28,565 nucleotides of DNA from 2-01-FULL-33-17 sp964474375 (GCA_964474375.1 CAYYSG010000005.1:1-28565), one strand, 5' to 3'; counted from the stretch's first letter, positions 1 through 7,950 are shown. Notes: generated by a model from the sequence alone, not told the origin. Program-made: numbers and translations.

Positions 1-278
1 AAAAAATAGTTGAATACAAAGATGCGAGTGAGAAAGAAAAGGATATAAAAGAAGTGAACCCAGCGTATTTTTGTTTCAAAAAAGACTGGCTTTTTGCTAA
101 GCTAGAAGAAGTTAAAAATACCAACACTCAAGGCGAATACTACCTGACAGACTTGGTAGAACTAGCCGGAAACGACGGAGGCATTGCATCAGTCCATATT
201 TCACCCGAAGAAGCATTGGGAGTAAACACAATAGAGCAACTAAGAGAACTAGAAAGCATAATCAAAAAATCTGAATAA
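1..278 (+). CDS. glmU: GlmU-like sugar-phosphate nucleotidyltransferase, 3' end only
   Basis: This is the C-terminal part of a gene that begins left of the window; the frame is open from base 3 and ends with TAA at 276-278. The visible 91 residues match the end of the pyrophosphorylase domain of GlmU-type UDP-N-acetylglucosamine synthases: an IVEYKDA segment, a V-N-P-A-Y-F-C-F strand, then QGEYYLTDLVELA and EALGVNTIEQLRELE, which are typical of that fold's last strands and helix. It would transfer UMP to GlcNAc-1-phosphate for peptidoglycan precursors. The protein stops right after the nucleotidyltransferase domain, so the left-handed beta-helix acetyltransferase domain of full GlmU is absent at this end. 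A related NTP-transferase with another sugar is possible. The GTG at 54 is an internal codon, not a start. Confidence 0.72.
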   Translation, partial: KIVEYKDASEKEKDIKEVNPAYFCFKKDWLFAKLEEVKNTNTQGEYYLTDLVELAGNDGGIASVHISPEEALGVNTIEQLRELESIIKKSE

Positions 279-280
279 AA

Positions 281-309
281 AAAATGCGGAGGCCCGGCCT
301 CCGCATTTT
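281..309. terminator. Bidirectional intrinsic terminator between glmU-like gene and trxB
   Basis: A perfect inverted repeat with 14-bp arms (281-294 and 296-309, centre C at 295) has a GC-rich core (TGCGGAGGCC) and A/T flanks that give a U-run in either direction. It lies three bases after the plus-strand stop and directly abuts the minus-strand trxB stop, so it can serve both convergent genes. Confidence 0.92.
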
Positions 310-1251
310 TTATTTAGTTTGAATAAAAGTATAGATGTCTTCGATGGCTTTGACTGCGTCGCCAGCGGCAATGTTGTTCTGGTGGAATTTGCCGTTAGTT
401 ACGTCACCAGCCGCCCAAATGCCCGGAATGTTGGTTCGTTGATCCACTGGGTCAACTACAATATTGCCGGAATGGTTTAGTTCTACAACATCTTTTATAA
501 AGTCAGTATTTGGTATTTGGCCTATTTCTACAAACACGCCACCTATTTCCAAAGTTTTTTCTTCACCCGTAGATTTGTCTTTGTAGGTTAGAGATTTTAC
601 AAATTTTTCGCCATCAACACGTAGTATTTCCGCATTCATGACAGATGTTATGTTTTCTTTTGCTAAAGCTTTTTCAACTGTAATTTTATCTGCTTTGAAT
701 TCGGCATTTTTGTGAATGATGGTTACGGTTTTGCAGTAAGCTGAAAGTTGCAATGCTGATTCAATACCAGCGTTACCACCACCAACTACAATTACGTCCA
801 TTCCGGAAAACATAGGTCCGTCACATGTGGCGCAGTATGTTATACCTTTGTGTTCGTACATATCAGCATTGATAGCGTTTAGTTTTTTGCGAGATGAGCC
901 AGATGCAATAAGTACAGACTTTGTTTTTAAAGTATTTCCGGCGTCAGTTGTGACTGTGAACATATTTTCTTCAGATTTTTCGATATTTGTGACTTTTTGA
1001 TTATCATACGAATCCAAATATTCTCCAACATATGACAATGCATGGTCTTTCAAATCAGTAGCTAGTTTTGAACCGGATATTTCTTTGGTGCCGATCCAGT
1101 TGTATATGGTTTCGGAAACTTGGGATTGTCCACCCCATTCGGAAACGATAATAGCAGAATGTAGTTGCTTGCGTGCTGCATAAACAGTAGCCGCAGCACC
1201 AGCTGGGCCTCCGCCGATAATCACCAAATCATATACTTTGTTTTCACTCAT
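310..1251 (-). CDS. trxB: Thioredoxin reductase-like flavoprotein
   Basis: This 313 aa protein has the thioredoxin reductase layout: FAD-binding GGGPAG at 13-18, a redox-active C-A-T-C at 140-143, a second dinucleotide motif GGGNAG at 157-162 and the C-terminal AGDV FAD motif at 281-284. The family moves electrons from NAD(P)H through FAD to thioredoxin in the cytoplasm. The usual HRR-xxx-R signature that grips the NADPH 2'-phosphate is HKN-xxx-K here (180-186), so the electron donor is uncertain. I chose the ATG at 1249-1251 rather than an in-frame ATG 21 nt upstream, because an extended -10 box at 1259-1267 would start transcription next to 1251 and downstream of the other start. It is a single-gene unit between two terminators; no thioredoxin gene is seen nearby. 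Confidence 0.92.
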   Translation of the reverse strand: MSENKVYDLVIIGGGPAGAAATVYAARKQLHSAIIVSEWGGQSQVSETIYNWIGTKEISGSKLATDLKDHALSYVGEYLDSYDNQKVTNIEKSEENMFTVTTDAGNTLKTKSVLIASGSSRKKLNAINADMYEHKGITYCATCDGPMFSGMDVIVVGGGNAGIESALQLSAYCKTVTIIHKNAEFKADKITVEKALAKENITSVMNAEILRVDGEKFVKSLTYKDKSTGEEKTLEIGGVFVEIGQIPNTDFIKDVVELNHSGNIVVDPVDQRTNIPGIWAAGDVTNGKFHQNNIAAGDAVKAIEDIYTFIQTK

Positions 1252-1258
1252 GATTGTT

Positions 1259-1267
1259 ATTGTAGCA
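1259..1267 (-). promoter_or_regulatory. Extended -10 promoter of trxB
   Basis: On the minus strand this reads TGCTACAAT, an extended -10 (TGn plus TACAAT), ending 7 nt before the trxB ATG. Transcription would begin at or next to the start codon. A strong terminator lies just upstream at 1285-1325, so trxB needs its own promoter. Confidence 0.65.
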
Positions 1268-1284
1268 CACAAATTATGTTACCA

Positions 1285-1325
1285 AAAACACAAAACCGCG
1301 ACTGTTTGTCGCGGTTTTGTGTTTT
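1285..1325 (-). terminator. Intrinsic terminator downstream of ftsZ
   Basis: An 18-bp perfect stem (1285-1302 with 1308-1325) closes a five-base loop. The core is CCGCGAC/GTCGCGG, flanked by A- and T-rich arms. It begins seven bases past the ftsZ stop on the minus strand and separates ftsZ from trxB. Confidence 0.9.
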
Positions 1326-1332
1326 ATAGGGA

Positions 1333-2562
1333 TTAGCGTTTACTGCGTCTTAGAAATGCTGGTACAGATGACCAATCGTCACTACCAGAGTCTTCTGAAA
1401 TAGTATCATCTATTACGATATCTGGAGTTTTGACTGTTTCTGACTTTTTAGAAGTTTCGGACTTCATAGCTACATTGTCTTCCATTGAAGCCAAGGCAGC
1501 TGGAGAATTCTGAGTATCATAAGCGTTCACAACGGTTCTCTCTTCTATAGGAGCACGCAATACTGATACAGAATTAGGACTAAATGTGTTGTTTCGTTTC
1601 GGCAAATCAGTAGGGAAACCAGTAGCAATAAGAGTTACCTTGAGTTCGTGTTTATTTAGTTTGTCGTCTCTGATCATACCAAATATAACTTTGGCGTCTT
1701 TGTCGACGTTTTGTGTAATCAAATTAGCAGCTTCACTGACTTCGTGGATAGATATATCGTCCCCGCCAGCAATAGCAAGTAGTACCCCTTTGGCACCTGA
1801 AATAGACAGGTCAAGTAATGGTGAGTTGATTGCTTCCATAGCAGCCTTGCTAGCACGGCCTTCGCCAGATGCGCGACCAATACCCATAAGAGCAGACCCA
1901 GCATTCGCCATAACTGCACGAATGTCGGCAAAGTCCACGTTAATCATACCCGGAGTAGTAATAAGTTCGGAAATACCTTCGACAGCTTGACGAAGAACTT
2001 CATCACACATCATAAATGCATCTTTGAATGAAGTATCTTTCGGTGCAACTGATAGCATTCTTTCGTTAGGAATTACAATAATTGCGTCTACTTCTTGTTC
2101 CAAATCAGCAATACCTTTTTCAGCTAAACGCATTCTTTGTGTACCTTCGAACATAAAAGGCTTGGTCACAACAGCAACAGTTAGGATGCCTTGTTCTTTT
2201 GCACTAGCTGCAACAATAGGAGATGCTCCAGTACCAGTACCTCCGCCCATACCACAAGCAATGAACACCATGTCAGCACCTTTTACGGAATCTTGAATTT
2301 CGGCTTTGGTTTCCTCGGCGGCCTTGCGTCCAACATCTGGATTCATTCCCGCACCAAGTCCACGAGTTAAATTTTTACCAAGGTGGATTTTCTTTTCAGC
2401 TTGAGATTTGTGTAAATCTTGAGTATCTGTGTTCATTACAATGAACTCGACTCCTTTTACTTTGGATTCGATCATGTGATTAAGAGCATTAGCACCGGAG
2501 CCACCGATTCCTATTACTTTAATCCTAGCGAATGTTTCTACTGGTGTATCAACCTTTGGCAT
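1333..2562 (-). CDS. ftsZ: Cell division protein FtsZ
   Basis: This 409 aa protein is the tubulin-like GTPase that assembles the division ring. The GTP-binding tubulin signature GGGTGTG is at 106-112, preceded by the IGIGGSG loop near 17-23. The T7-region pattern NVDFADI follows. A variable acidic linker (about 330-395) leads to a conserved C-terminal tail, VPAFLRRSKR, which binds FtsA and other partners. The length is normal for the family. It lies 78 nt downstream of ftsA on the same strand, as in many bacteria. Two candidate -10 boxes sit in that gap, so it may have a promoter besides read-through from ftsA. A long terminator follows. Confidence 0.98.
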   Translation of the reverse strand: MPKVDTPVETFARIKVIGIGGSGANALNHMIESKVKGVEFIVMNTDTQDLHKSQAEKKIHLGKNLTRGLGAGMNPDVGRKAAEETKAEIQDSVKGADMVFIACGMGGGTGTGASPIVAASAKEQGILTVAVVTKPFMFEGTQRMRLAEKGIADLEQEVDAIIVIPNERMLSVAPKDTSFKDAFMMCDEVLRQAVEGISELITTPGMINVDFADIRAVMANAGSALMGIGRASGEGRASKAAMEAINSPLLDLSISGAKGVLLAIAGGDDISIHEVSEAANLITQNVDKDAKVIFGMIRDDKLNKHELKVTLIATGFPTDLPKRNNTFSPNSVSVLRAPIEERTVVNAYDTQNSPAALASMEDNVAMKSETSKKSETVKTPDIVIDDTISEDSGSDDWSSVPAFLRRSKR

Positions 2563-2594
2563 ACTGTCTGTATAAATTAATGTATAACAAAAGA

Positions 2595-2603
2595 ACTATA
2601 GCA
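2595..2603 (-). promoter_or_regulatory. Possible extended -10 promoter of ftsZ
   Basis: The minus strand reads TGCTATAGT, the same form as the rpsU promoter, but 32 nt upstream of the ftsZ ATG, so this transcript would have a short leader. A second -10-like TATACA lies nearer, at 2582-2587. Either could drive ftsZ independently of ftsA. Confidence 0.45.
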
Positions 2604-2640
2604 GAAATAAGATTTTATGCCAAATGCTAGTTTTGCACCC

Positions 2641-3816
2641 TTAGGGCATCAAATCATGGAAAAATGAGCTGATTTTTTTACTAATACTAGTTGATGTACC
2701 AGATGTCTTTATTTTATGGGAGTCGTTTTCTTCTTTGTAGGATGCTAAACCATAAGCAACTATCCAAGACACGTCACGAATGCGGGGTTTCATTTGTAGC
2801 AAATGTTCCGGAATACCAGTTCGGCAAGGTAGCTTCAAAGTATTGCGCGCTAATGATTCAATTTGTGATATATGTGAACCACCACCAGTAATAATGATTC
2901 CAGCTGGCAATAATGCGTCGCGGTTTATTTTCTTTAAATGTTTTTCAAGTATTTCGAACACATCACGCAAACGTGCTTCTATAATTTCAGATAATTTTCT
3001 TTCTGAATGGGCACCTTGTGAGCGACCCATTTTAATTTGTTCAGCTTCTTCAACTGGTATTTTAAGACCCAAAGCAATGTCTTTTGTAAAATCAGCTCCA
3101 CCAATAGGGAATACCTGCAAAGACAAAGGCAGACCACGTTCATAAACAATGATCGACACTGTTTCGGCGCCGATATTAGCTAGCATGGTTCCATTTTGTC
3201 TTTGGTTTTCAGACAAGGCAACATGAGCTGCTGCTATAGGGGAAGCAATTATTTTTTCTATTTCGATACCACGTTCGGTAAACAAATCCACCAAGTCTGA
3301 AAGATGTTGCGCCAAACAAACCACAAAGAAAACCTGCGCGATTATTTTCGAACCACGCATGCCAATGGGACGACCCAGAACTTCTTTGCCGTCTATTTTA
3401 TAAAGGATAGGTAATGTGTAGAGAACTTCTCTGTTTGTTAAGTCTATTTTTCTATGAGCTTCGGCGGTAATTTTGTCGATATCTATCTGAGTTATGATGC
3501 CGTCGGCTCGTCCGACTACTGTTTCGCCAGTTGAAATTACAGAAGTAATACTGATGCCACCAATGGCAACGTTAGCTTTTTTGACTTCGATTCCAGCTTG
3601 ATCTTTGAGTTGGCGAATTAGTTCGTCTAAAGTTTCCTTGGCGCTAGGCATATGAGTAATATAGCCATTACGTAATCCTCTGGTTTCGGTCATAGCTACA
3701 GCAACTATTTCAGGTAAAGGGTTTTCGTCGTTACGGCGAACAGCAATAGCCCTGGAGGTGTGAGTTCCAATATCGATTCCAATACTAAATTCTTGCTTGT
3801 TTCTACTGCCTAACAT
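2641..3816 (-). CDS. ftsA: Cell division protein FtsA
   Basis: This 391 aa actin-like ATPase tethers FtsZ to the membrane. The phosphate-1 loop is GIDIGTHTS at 13-21. An SHS2-type insert follows (T-L-P-I-L-Y-KIDG region), then a phosphate-2-like ANIGAETVSI, and an adenosine motif TGGGSHISQ near the C-terminal third. The last residues, SISKKISSFFHDLMP, form an amphipathic helix like the FtsA membrane-targeting sequence. The ATG overlaps the end of ybeY by 14 nt, so translation is probably coupled. It forms the operon rpsU-ybeY-ftsA(-ftsZ). Confidence 0.96.
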   Translation of the reverse strand: MLGSRNKQEFSIGIDIGTHTSRAIAVRRNDENPLPEIVAVAMTETRGLRNGYITHMPSAKETLDELIRQLKDQAGIEVKKANVAIGGISITSVISTGETVVGRADGIITQIDIDKITAEAHRKIDLTNREVLYTLPILYKIDGKEVLGRPIGMRGSKIIAQVFFVVCLAQHLSDLVDLFTERGIEIEKIIASPIAAAHVALSENQRQNGTMLANIGAETVSIIVYERGLPLSLQVFPIGGADFTKDIALGLKIPVEEAEQIKMGRSQGAHSERKLSEIIEARLRDVFEILEKHLKKINRDALLPAGIIITGGGSHISQIESLARNTLKLPCRTGIPEHLLQMKPRIRDVSWIVAYGLASYKEENDSHKIKTSGTSTSISKKISSFFHDLMP

Positions 3817-4225
3817 TATTTTTTTTCAAAAGGGGAGAAAAATATTTGAGTAACTGATACTCCTTGGTTTCCATTGTACTACTATGTTCCATTCCTTTCA
3901 AATGCAAACAGCCGTGGATAAACAAAAACAAAATATATTTTTCAAAATCCATATCGAAATCCGGTGCTTGTTTTTTTGCAGTAGGCAAGTGAATAAAGAT
4001 TTCACCTGTATCTTTACTGTACGGGAAAGATAAAATATTCGGCACGTAGTCTTTGCCGCGCATCCGGATATTTAGTTCTTGAGCAGTTTTTTTGTCAGCA
4101 AAAACTAAAGACAGTTGGTATTTTTTGCCTAGGATTTTGTCTTTTACAACAACAAAAGGAAGGCTTGGAACCTTCCCTTTGCTCATAGAGGTTATTTCAG
4201 TAGAGAATAACTCCGGTTTATTCAT
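3803..4225 (-). CDS. ybeY: Endoribonuclease YbeY (rRNA maturation)
   Basis: This 140 aa protein carries the YbeY zinc site H-x3-H-x5-H at H104, H108 and H114 (HGCLHLKGMEH). Upstream is the usual strand pattern ending in PNILSFPY, then GEIFIHL. YbeY is a metal-dependent RNase involved in 16S rRNA 3'-end maturation and ribosome quality control. The family's usual length is about 150 aa, so this is near complete. It starts two bases after rpsU ends and overlaps ftsA by 14 nt, which puts ribosome maturation and division in one transcript. Confidence 0.94.
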   Translation of the reverse strand: MNKPELFSTEITSMSKGKVPSLPFVVVKDKILGKKYQLSLVFADKKTAQELNIRMRGKDYVPNILSFPYSKDTGEIFIHLPTAKKQAPDFDMDFEKYILFLFIHGCLHLKGMEHSSTMETKEYQLLKYFSPLLKKNNVRQ

Positions 4226-4227
4226 TG

Positions 4228-4485
4228 CTATGAACTACGTCCACGAAATACACGTGGTTTTATTTTACCTAGCTTTTTTAGTTTTTCAACTTCTGCGCGA
4301 CGTACAAGCTTTTTAAGTGTACTAACTTTTTGCTTTAGTTTTGACTTTGGGCGTTCGTTGTATCTTTTTGCTCGTACTTTTGGAACGATTGCTGCGTCTT
4401 GAACTTTACGTTGAAAACGACGAAGTAAAGTTGCGCTAGATTCTGCGCCTGACTTTACTACTTCTACTTGGTATGTTGATGACAT
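4228..4485 (-). CDS. rpsU: Small ribosomal subunit protein bS21
   Basis: This 85 aa, strongly basic protein matches the bS21 family: a VEVVKSGAES start, the conserved LLRRFQRKVQ helix, then RAKRYNERPKSKLKQKV, and a long lysine/arginine tail. bS21 sits near the anti-Shine-Dalgarno region of the 30S subunit, which is notable because no Shine-Dalgarno sites are visible in this window. It is the first gene of rpsU-ybeY-ftsA and has an extended -10 box eight bases before the ATG. Confidence 0.93.
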   Translation of the reverse strand: MSSTYQVEVVKSGAESSATLLRRFQRKVQDAAIVPKVRAKRYNERPKSKLKQKVSTLKKLVRRAEVEKLKKLGKIKPRVFRGRSS

Positions 4486-4493
4486 ATAGGAAA

Positions 4494-4502
4494 ACTATAG
4501 CA
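4494..4502 (-). promoter_or_regulatory. Extended -10 promoter of the rpsU-ybeY-ftsA operon
   Basis: The minus strand reads TGCTATAGT with its end eight bases before the rpsU ATG. No Shine-Dalgarno lies between. The predicted transcript is leaderless or nearly so. Confidence 0.65.
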
Positions 4503-4534
4503 TAACTTCAAAAATTTGCAAATTTAGAAAATAC

Positions 4535-6154
4535 TTACATTACAGTAATTTGTATATATTTGAGAAAAGGTAAAATTTCTTTAAAAATGAGCTTGGGTGT
4601 CTTTGATTTTAGGGGGCTAATACTCCAATCCATCCGGTCAAAAGAAGCACTGATTGTAATTAGACCTACCAAGTCCTTATTTTTTGAAACAGTATTAGCT
4701 ATGCTGTGTTTTTTAATTATGTTTTCTATAGCATTGGCTAGTTTAGGGCTTTTTGAAGCAAGAGCATCGAGTTTAATGATGACATGCCTGTCATATGGTG
4801 GATAATGCAGTTCCTGGCGGTCGGAAATTTCCTTTTTTAGCCAAACAGTATTTTCCTCACTCAGAAAATCAGCTTCTTCGTCTTGCATGGTTTGAATGAT
4901 TACTTTTTCGGCAAGATTCTCGGCGCTTGTAACTATATTTCGAATAGTTTCGCCGGATTCAAATGATGAATTATATATATAAGCGGATAGAGATGGAACA
5001 ATTACTAAATCAAACGAATCAAGTTCATAAACTGAATTGAACCTGTCTATTAAAATGCCGCCGGATTCTTGGATTATTTTTTTGTTTTTGATACTTTTAG
5101 AGGAATGTTCGTTATGGACATAGAATTTGGGTAAATTGTTTTTTATAAATTCTTCTATTTTTTCTGAACCGTATCCCAGTGCAGTCATGTTCCAACTGTC
5201 ACAATTCCTGCATTTGATTATGGAATTTTCAGCATAATCACAATTTGGACAAACATAAATATATTCGCCAGCTATTCCGTATTTTCTTGCGTAGATCCGG
5301 CTATTTTTTGCCAGCACTAAAAACCCGTCACATGTATCGCATTTGTGATACTGGTGACAGTCGCTACACATGGTCCTGGTTGCTATATTTTTAGACGAAG
5401 CAAGTATTAGAATTTTTTTGTCTTTAGGTTGCTTTTTAAAATAATCGACAATTTCTTTTGTTAAAGGGTCGGATTTTGTAGTGTGTTTTTCAAGAGACCT
5501 GCTTATAATGGCTAGCTTGCCTTCGGATTTGGGTCTTTTGGGTATTGATACGTTCCATTCACTCCAACGTAGCCTGTTTACAGATGAATCAAATTCGATT
5601 TCAAAACCAAACTTATTCTGCATAAAAAAGAAAAGGGGCAATAAGTCAAAACCCAGTATATTGATGCCATAAATACTGAACGATTCGGGGTTCAGGATGC
5701 GGATTTTTTTAATTGTTGTGTTTTTTGTATTCAAAAGAGCAAAAAAAGCATGGAAAGAAACAATGTCGGAATTTTTTATTTCTTTAGTTGTAATTGTAAT
5801 TAGGGGATTTAGTTCTTTTGGGTTTTTGAAATTTGTTTTGTTCAGGATTTTATATAGAACATCTTTAAAATCAGCTATTGAATATGTAGCAAAATCTTGG
5901 ATGGCTTCGATGTATTTTTTGTTTATTTTAGAAACAATGGTGACTTCCTCTAGTTTGATTAGTTTATAGTTCAAAGATTTTAAAAATTCTTTTGCCTCTA
6001 CTGCGGGACTGGATTCAATTACAAGACCTTGTTCTTGTTTGTTTTTTATTGGAACAAAAATAACAGACCCAACATCAACTTTAGATTTGGTTATGTAACT
6101 CAACTCGCCACCGGGAATGCGTCTTTTTAATGGTACAACTTTGACTATGTACAT
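4535..6154 (-). CDS. priA: PriA-like protein lacking helicase motifs
   Basis: This 539 aa protein aligns with primosomal protein N' (PriA) in outline. It has an N-terminal DNA-binding part (1-100, V-VPLKRRIPGGELSY and VGSVIFVPIKNK-QGLV), a zinc-binding region with eight cysteines in CxxC pairs (263/266, 272/275, 302/305, 315/318), and a C-terminal domain with the R-x-ELHYPPY signature after an IIQTM strand. Standard PriA is about 700-800 aa and restarts stalled replication forks as a 3'-5' helicase. Here the region of helicase lobe 1 (about 110-260) has no Walker A (GxGKT) and no DEAH box, and the QVAGRAGR-like motif VI is also missing. It is probably a structural fork-binding or loading protein, not a motor. 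Divergent from mreB. Confidence 0.82.
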   Translation of the reverse strand: MYIVKVVPLKRRIPGGELSYITKSKVDVGSVIFVPIKNKQEQGLVIESSPAVEAKEFLKSLNYKLIKLEEVTIVSKINKKYIEAIQDFATYSIADFKDVLYKILNKTNFKNPKELNPLITITTKEIKNSDIVSFHAFFALLNTKNTTIKKIRILNPESFSIYGINILGFDLLPLFFFMQNKFGFEIEFDSSVNRLRWSEWNVSIPKRPKSEGKLAIISRSLEKHTTKSDPLTKEIVDYFKKQPKDKKILILASSKNIATRTMCSDCHQYHKCDTCDGFLVLAKNSRIYARKYGIAGEYIYVCPNCDYAENSIIKCRNCDSWNMTALGYGSEKIEEFIKNNLPKFYVHNEHSSKSIKNKKIIQESGGILIDRFNSVYELDSFDLVIVPSLSAYIYNSSFESGETIRNIVTSAENLAEKVIIQTMQDEEADFLSEENTVWLKKEISDRQELHYPPYDRHVIIKLDALASKSPKLANAIENIIKKHSIANTVSKNKDLVGLITISASFDRMDWSISPLKSKTPKLIFKEILPFLKYIQITVM

Positions 6155-6160
6155 ACTGAT

Positions 6161-6169
6161 ACTGTATCA
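6161..6169 (-). promoter_or_regulatory. Extended -10 promoter of the priA-like gene
   Basis: The minus strand reads TGATACAGT, ending six bases before the ATG at 6154. The hexamer TACAGT is weak, but the TG extension and position match the other start-proximal promoters in this window. Confidence 0.5.
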
Positions 6170-6216
6170 CAAAAACCATTTCAAGCGGTTTTGGCGATAA
6201 ATAAACAAGCTATAGC

Positions 6217-6234
6217 ACATAGTAAATTCTATGT
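6217..6234. repeat. Small inverted repeat at the mreB promoter
   Basis: ACATAG (6217-6222) and CTATGT (6229-6234) form a 6-bp inverted repeat with a six-base spacer. The right arm overlaps the TG of the mreB extended -10. It could be an operator, but six-base repeats arise easily by chance in AT-rich DNA. Confidence 0.25.
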
Positions 6235-6240
6235 TATACT
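6232..6240 (+). promoter_or_regulatory. Extended -10 promoter of mreB
   Basis: TGTTATACT ends nine bases before the mreB ATG at 6250. No convincing -35 is present at the expected distance, as is usual for extended -10 promoters. The predicted leader is at most a few bases. Confidence 0.65.
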
Positions 6241-6249
6241 GCCCGCTAT

Positions 6250-7266
6250 ATGGGTATATTTCGGAAAAAATTAGGTATTGACCTTGGAACAGCAAATACT
6301 CTTGTCTTTATGCCAGGCAAAGGCATTGTGCTTTGCGAGCCTTCTGTGGTGGCTATATCCGAGCAAGACAACAAAATAATGGCCGTAGGCGCAGAAGCTA
6401 AAGAAATGATTGGTAAAACTCCTGACTCTATTATCGCATACAGGCCAATGCGTGACGGTGTTATAGCTGATTATCGAGTAACCGAAGCCATGCTACGGCA
6501 CTATATAACTAAATCTTTAGGGCGATGGTCGTTCGTTCGTCCTGATGTATTGATATCTGTACCAGCTGGAATTACATCCACTGAACGCCGTGCTGTTATA
6601 GAAGCAGCCCTAAAAGCTGGCGCGAAAAATGCTTATGTTGCCAAAGAGCCAATACTAGCAGCAATAGGAGCGGGGATACCGATTTATGAATCACGTGGAC
6701 ACATGGTGGTGGACATTGGTGGTGGTACAACTGACGTTGCTGTAATATCACTCGGCGGTATAGTGGCATCGACATCGGTCAAATGCGCTGGTAACAAACT
6801 AGATGTTGCGATTACTGACTTTATTAAAAAATCTTTCAATTTAGCTATTGGTGATAGGACAGCAGAACAAATAAAAATAAGAGTTGCTTCGGCTGTACCA
6901 GTGGAAGACGAAGTCACAATGCTAATCAAAGGACGCGACTATGTAACAGGCTTGCCTCGTAGCGCCCAAGTTACAACTAACGAAATATGCCGAGCAATAG
7001 ATAAAGAACTCCGTATTATGATAAAAGCCATCAAAGATGTACTGCAAGAAACTCCGCCGGAATTATCATCGGATATTATTGACCATGGTATTATAATGAC
7101 AGGAGGTACATCACAACTGCGTGGCTTGCCGGAATTAGTTTACAGACGCACTGGTGTAAAAGCCCGCCTGGCTGATGACCCTATGCTATCTGTTGCCAAA
7201 GGCACAGGTGAAGCACTGGAACATCTTGATATGTACAAAAGAGCATTATTACTTAAACAAAAATAA
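6250..7266 (+). CDS. mreB: Rod-shape actin homologue MreB
   Basis: This 338 aa actin-like ATPase has the phosphate-1 loop GIDLGTANT at 9-17, the phosphate-2 loop DIGGGTTD at 155-162 and an adenosine motif MTGGTSQLRGL near 283-293. The N-terminal IFRKKL may act as a membrane-binding segment. The length is normal. MreB filaments organise cell wall synthesis along the cell body. No mreC, mreD or rodA follows; the next gene is a clamp-loader subunit one base after the stop, so the usual mre operon is not kept here. Confidence 0.98.
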   Translation: MGIFRKKLGIDLGTANTLVFMPGKGIVLCEPSVVAISEQDNKIMAVGAEAKEMIGKTPDSIIAYRPMRDGVIADYRVTEAMLRHYITKSLGRWSFVRPDVLISVPAGITSTERRAVIEAALKAGAKNAYVAKEPILAAIGAGIPIYESRGHMVVDIGGGTTDVAVISLGGIVASTSVKCAGNKLDVAITDFIKKSFNLAIGDRTAEQIKIRVASAVPVEDEVTMLIKGRDYVTGLPRSAQVTTNEICRAIDKELRIMIKAIKDVLQETPPELSSDIIDHGIIMTGGTSQLRGLPELVYRRTGVKARLADDPMLSVAKGTGEALEHLDMYKRALLLKQK

Positions 7267-7267
7267 A

Positions 7268-7939
7268 ATGCAGGCAAACCAATTTGCCATATTAGAAAAT
7301 AAAAAAGACTTATCCCATGCGTACCTTTGCTATGGGGATTTTACTGAATGCGCGGATTCTTTTACGGATGTTCTTTCAAAGTTAAACATTCGGTTACGAT
7401 CTCCAGGGCATTATATTTTCGAAAATGAAACTTTTGGTGTAAATGACGCTAGGGATTTGATCGAATGGTATCATAGCGGGCAAACCAGTAACGATGATTC
7501 CCGGACTGTAGCTGTAATAACATCTAGCGTTATTAAAAAAGATGCCCAACAAATGCTATTAAAAATATTGGAAGAAGCGAAGCCTCCTTATACTTTTTTT
7601 ATATTTGTAAAACCTGGTACCGAAATAATAGAAACAGTCCTGTCACGTGTGCAAATTATTAATTTACATTGGAATGAGGACAGGGAAATATCCAAATTTG
7701 TAAACCTTAGCCCTGGTGAAAAAATTAAAAAAGTTGCTGCTGACATAAAAGGCATGGAAAGCAGTGAAGTCCGGAACTACACGGAATCATTAGCTCGATC
7801 ATTAATTTTCTTTTATTCCAAGGATTTAAATAAAGAAAATATTACAAAAACCAAAGAATTATTAAAAATCCAAAAGTTCCTTGCTGATTCTTATATAGCT
7901 CCAAAGTTTATTTTGGACTATATAGTAACTGTGGTATAA
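7268..7939 (+). CDS. holB: DNA polymerase III delta'-like clamp-loader subunit
   Basis: This 223 aa protein has the AAA+ clamp-loader pattern of delta' and gamma subunits: DLSHAYLCYG at the N-terminus, QQMLLKILEEAKPPYTFFIF in the middle (the usual LLKxLEEPP-xxxxFIL) and ETVLSRVQIINL with the sensor/arginine-finger SR. No P-loop lysine is present, which fits a non-ATP-binding delta'. It is shorter than usual delta' (about 300 aa or more), so the C-terminal collar domain is reduced. I start it at the ATG at 7268, one base after the mreB stop; a longer reading frame would overlap mreB by 90 nt. Its stop codon overlaps the frr -10 box. Confidence 0.75.
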   Translation: MQANQFAILENKKDLSHAYLCYGDFTECADSFTDVLSKLNIRLRSPGHYIFENETFGVNDARDLIEWYHSGQTSNDDSRTVAVITSSVIKKDAQQMLLKILEEAKPPYTFFIFVKPGTEIIETVLSRVQIINLHWNEDREISKFVNLSPGEKIKKVAADIKGMESSEVRNYTESLARSLIFFYSKDLNKENITKTKELLKIQKFLADSYIAPKFILDYIVTVV

Positions 7940-7940
7940 T
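7932..7940 (+). promoter_or_regulatory. Extended -10 promoter of frr-rseP
   Basis: TGGTATAAT, with a perfect TATAAT, ends ten bases before the frr ATG at 7951. The TAA stop of the upstream gene lies inside the hexamer (7937-7939), so the promoter is built into the end of that coding region. Confidence 0.7.
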
Positions 7941-7950
7941 AGACATATAT

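Noticed and set aside
1586..1990. Antisense reading frame inside ftsZ
   Set aside because: It is the reverse complement of conserved FtsZ coding sequence, with no promoter and no recognisable protein features; the same holds for other antisense frames, such as those in dnaK, typA and the actin-fold gene.
1..3660. Unusual abundance of the tetranucleotide CTAG
   Set aside because: It looked frequent, but a hand count in the first 3.6 kb gave about 11, near random expectation for this base composition. It is not avoided, but it is not enriched.
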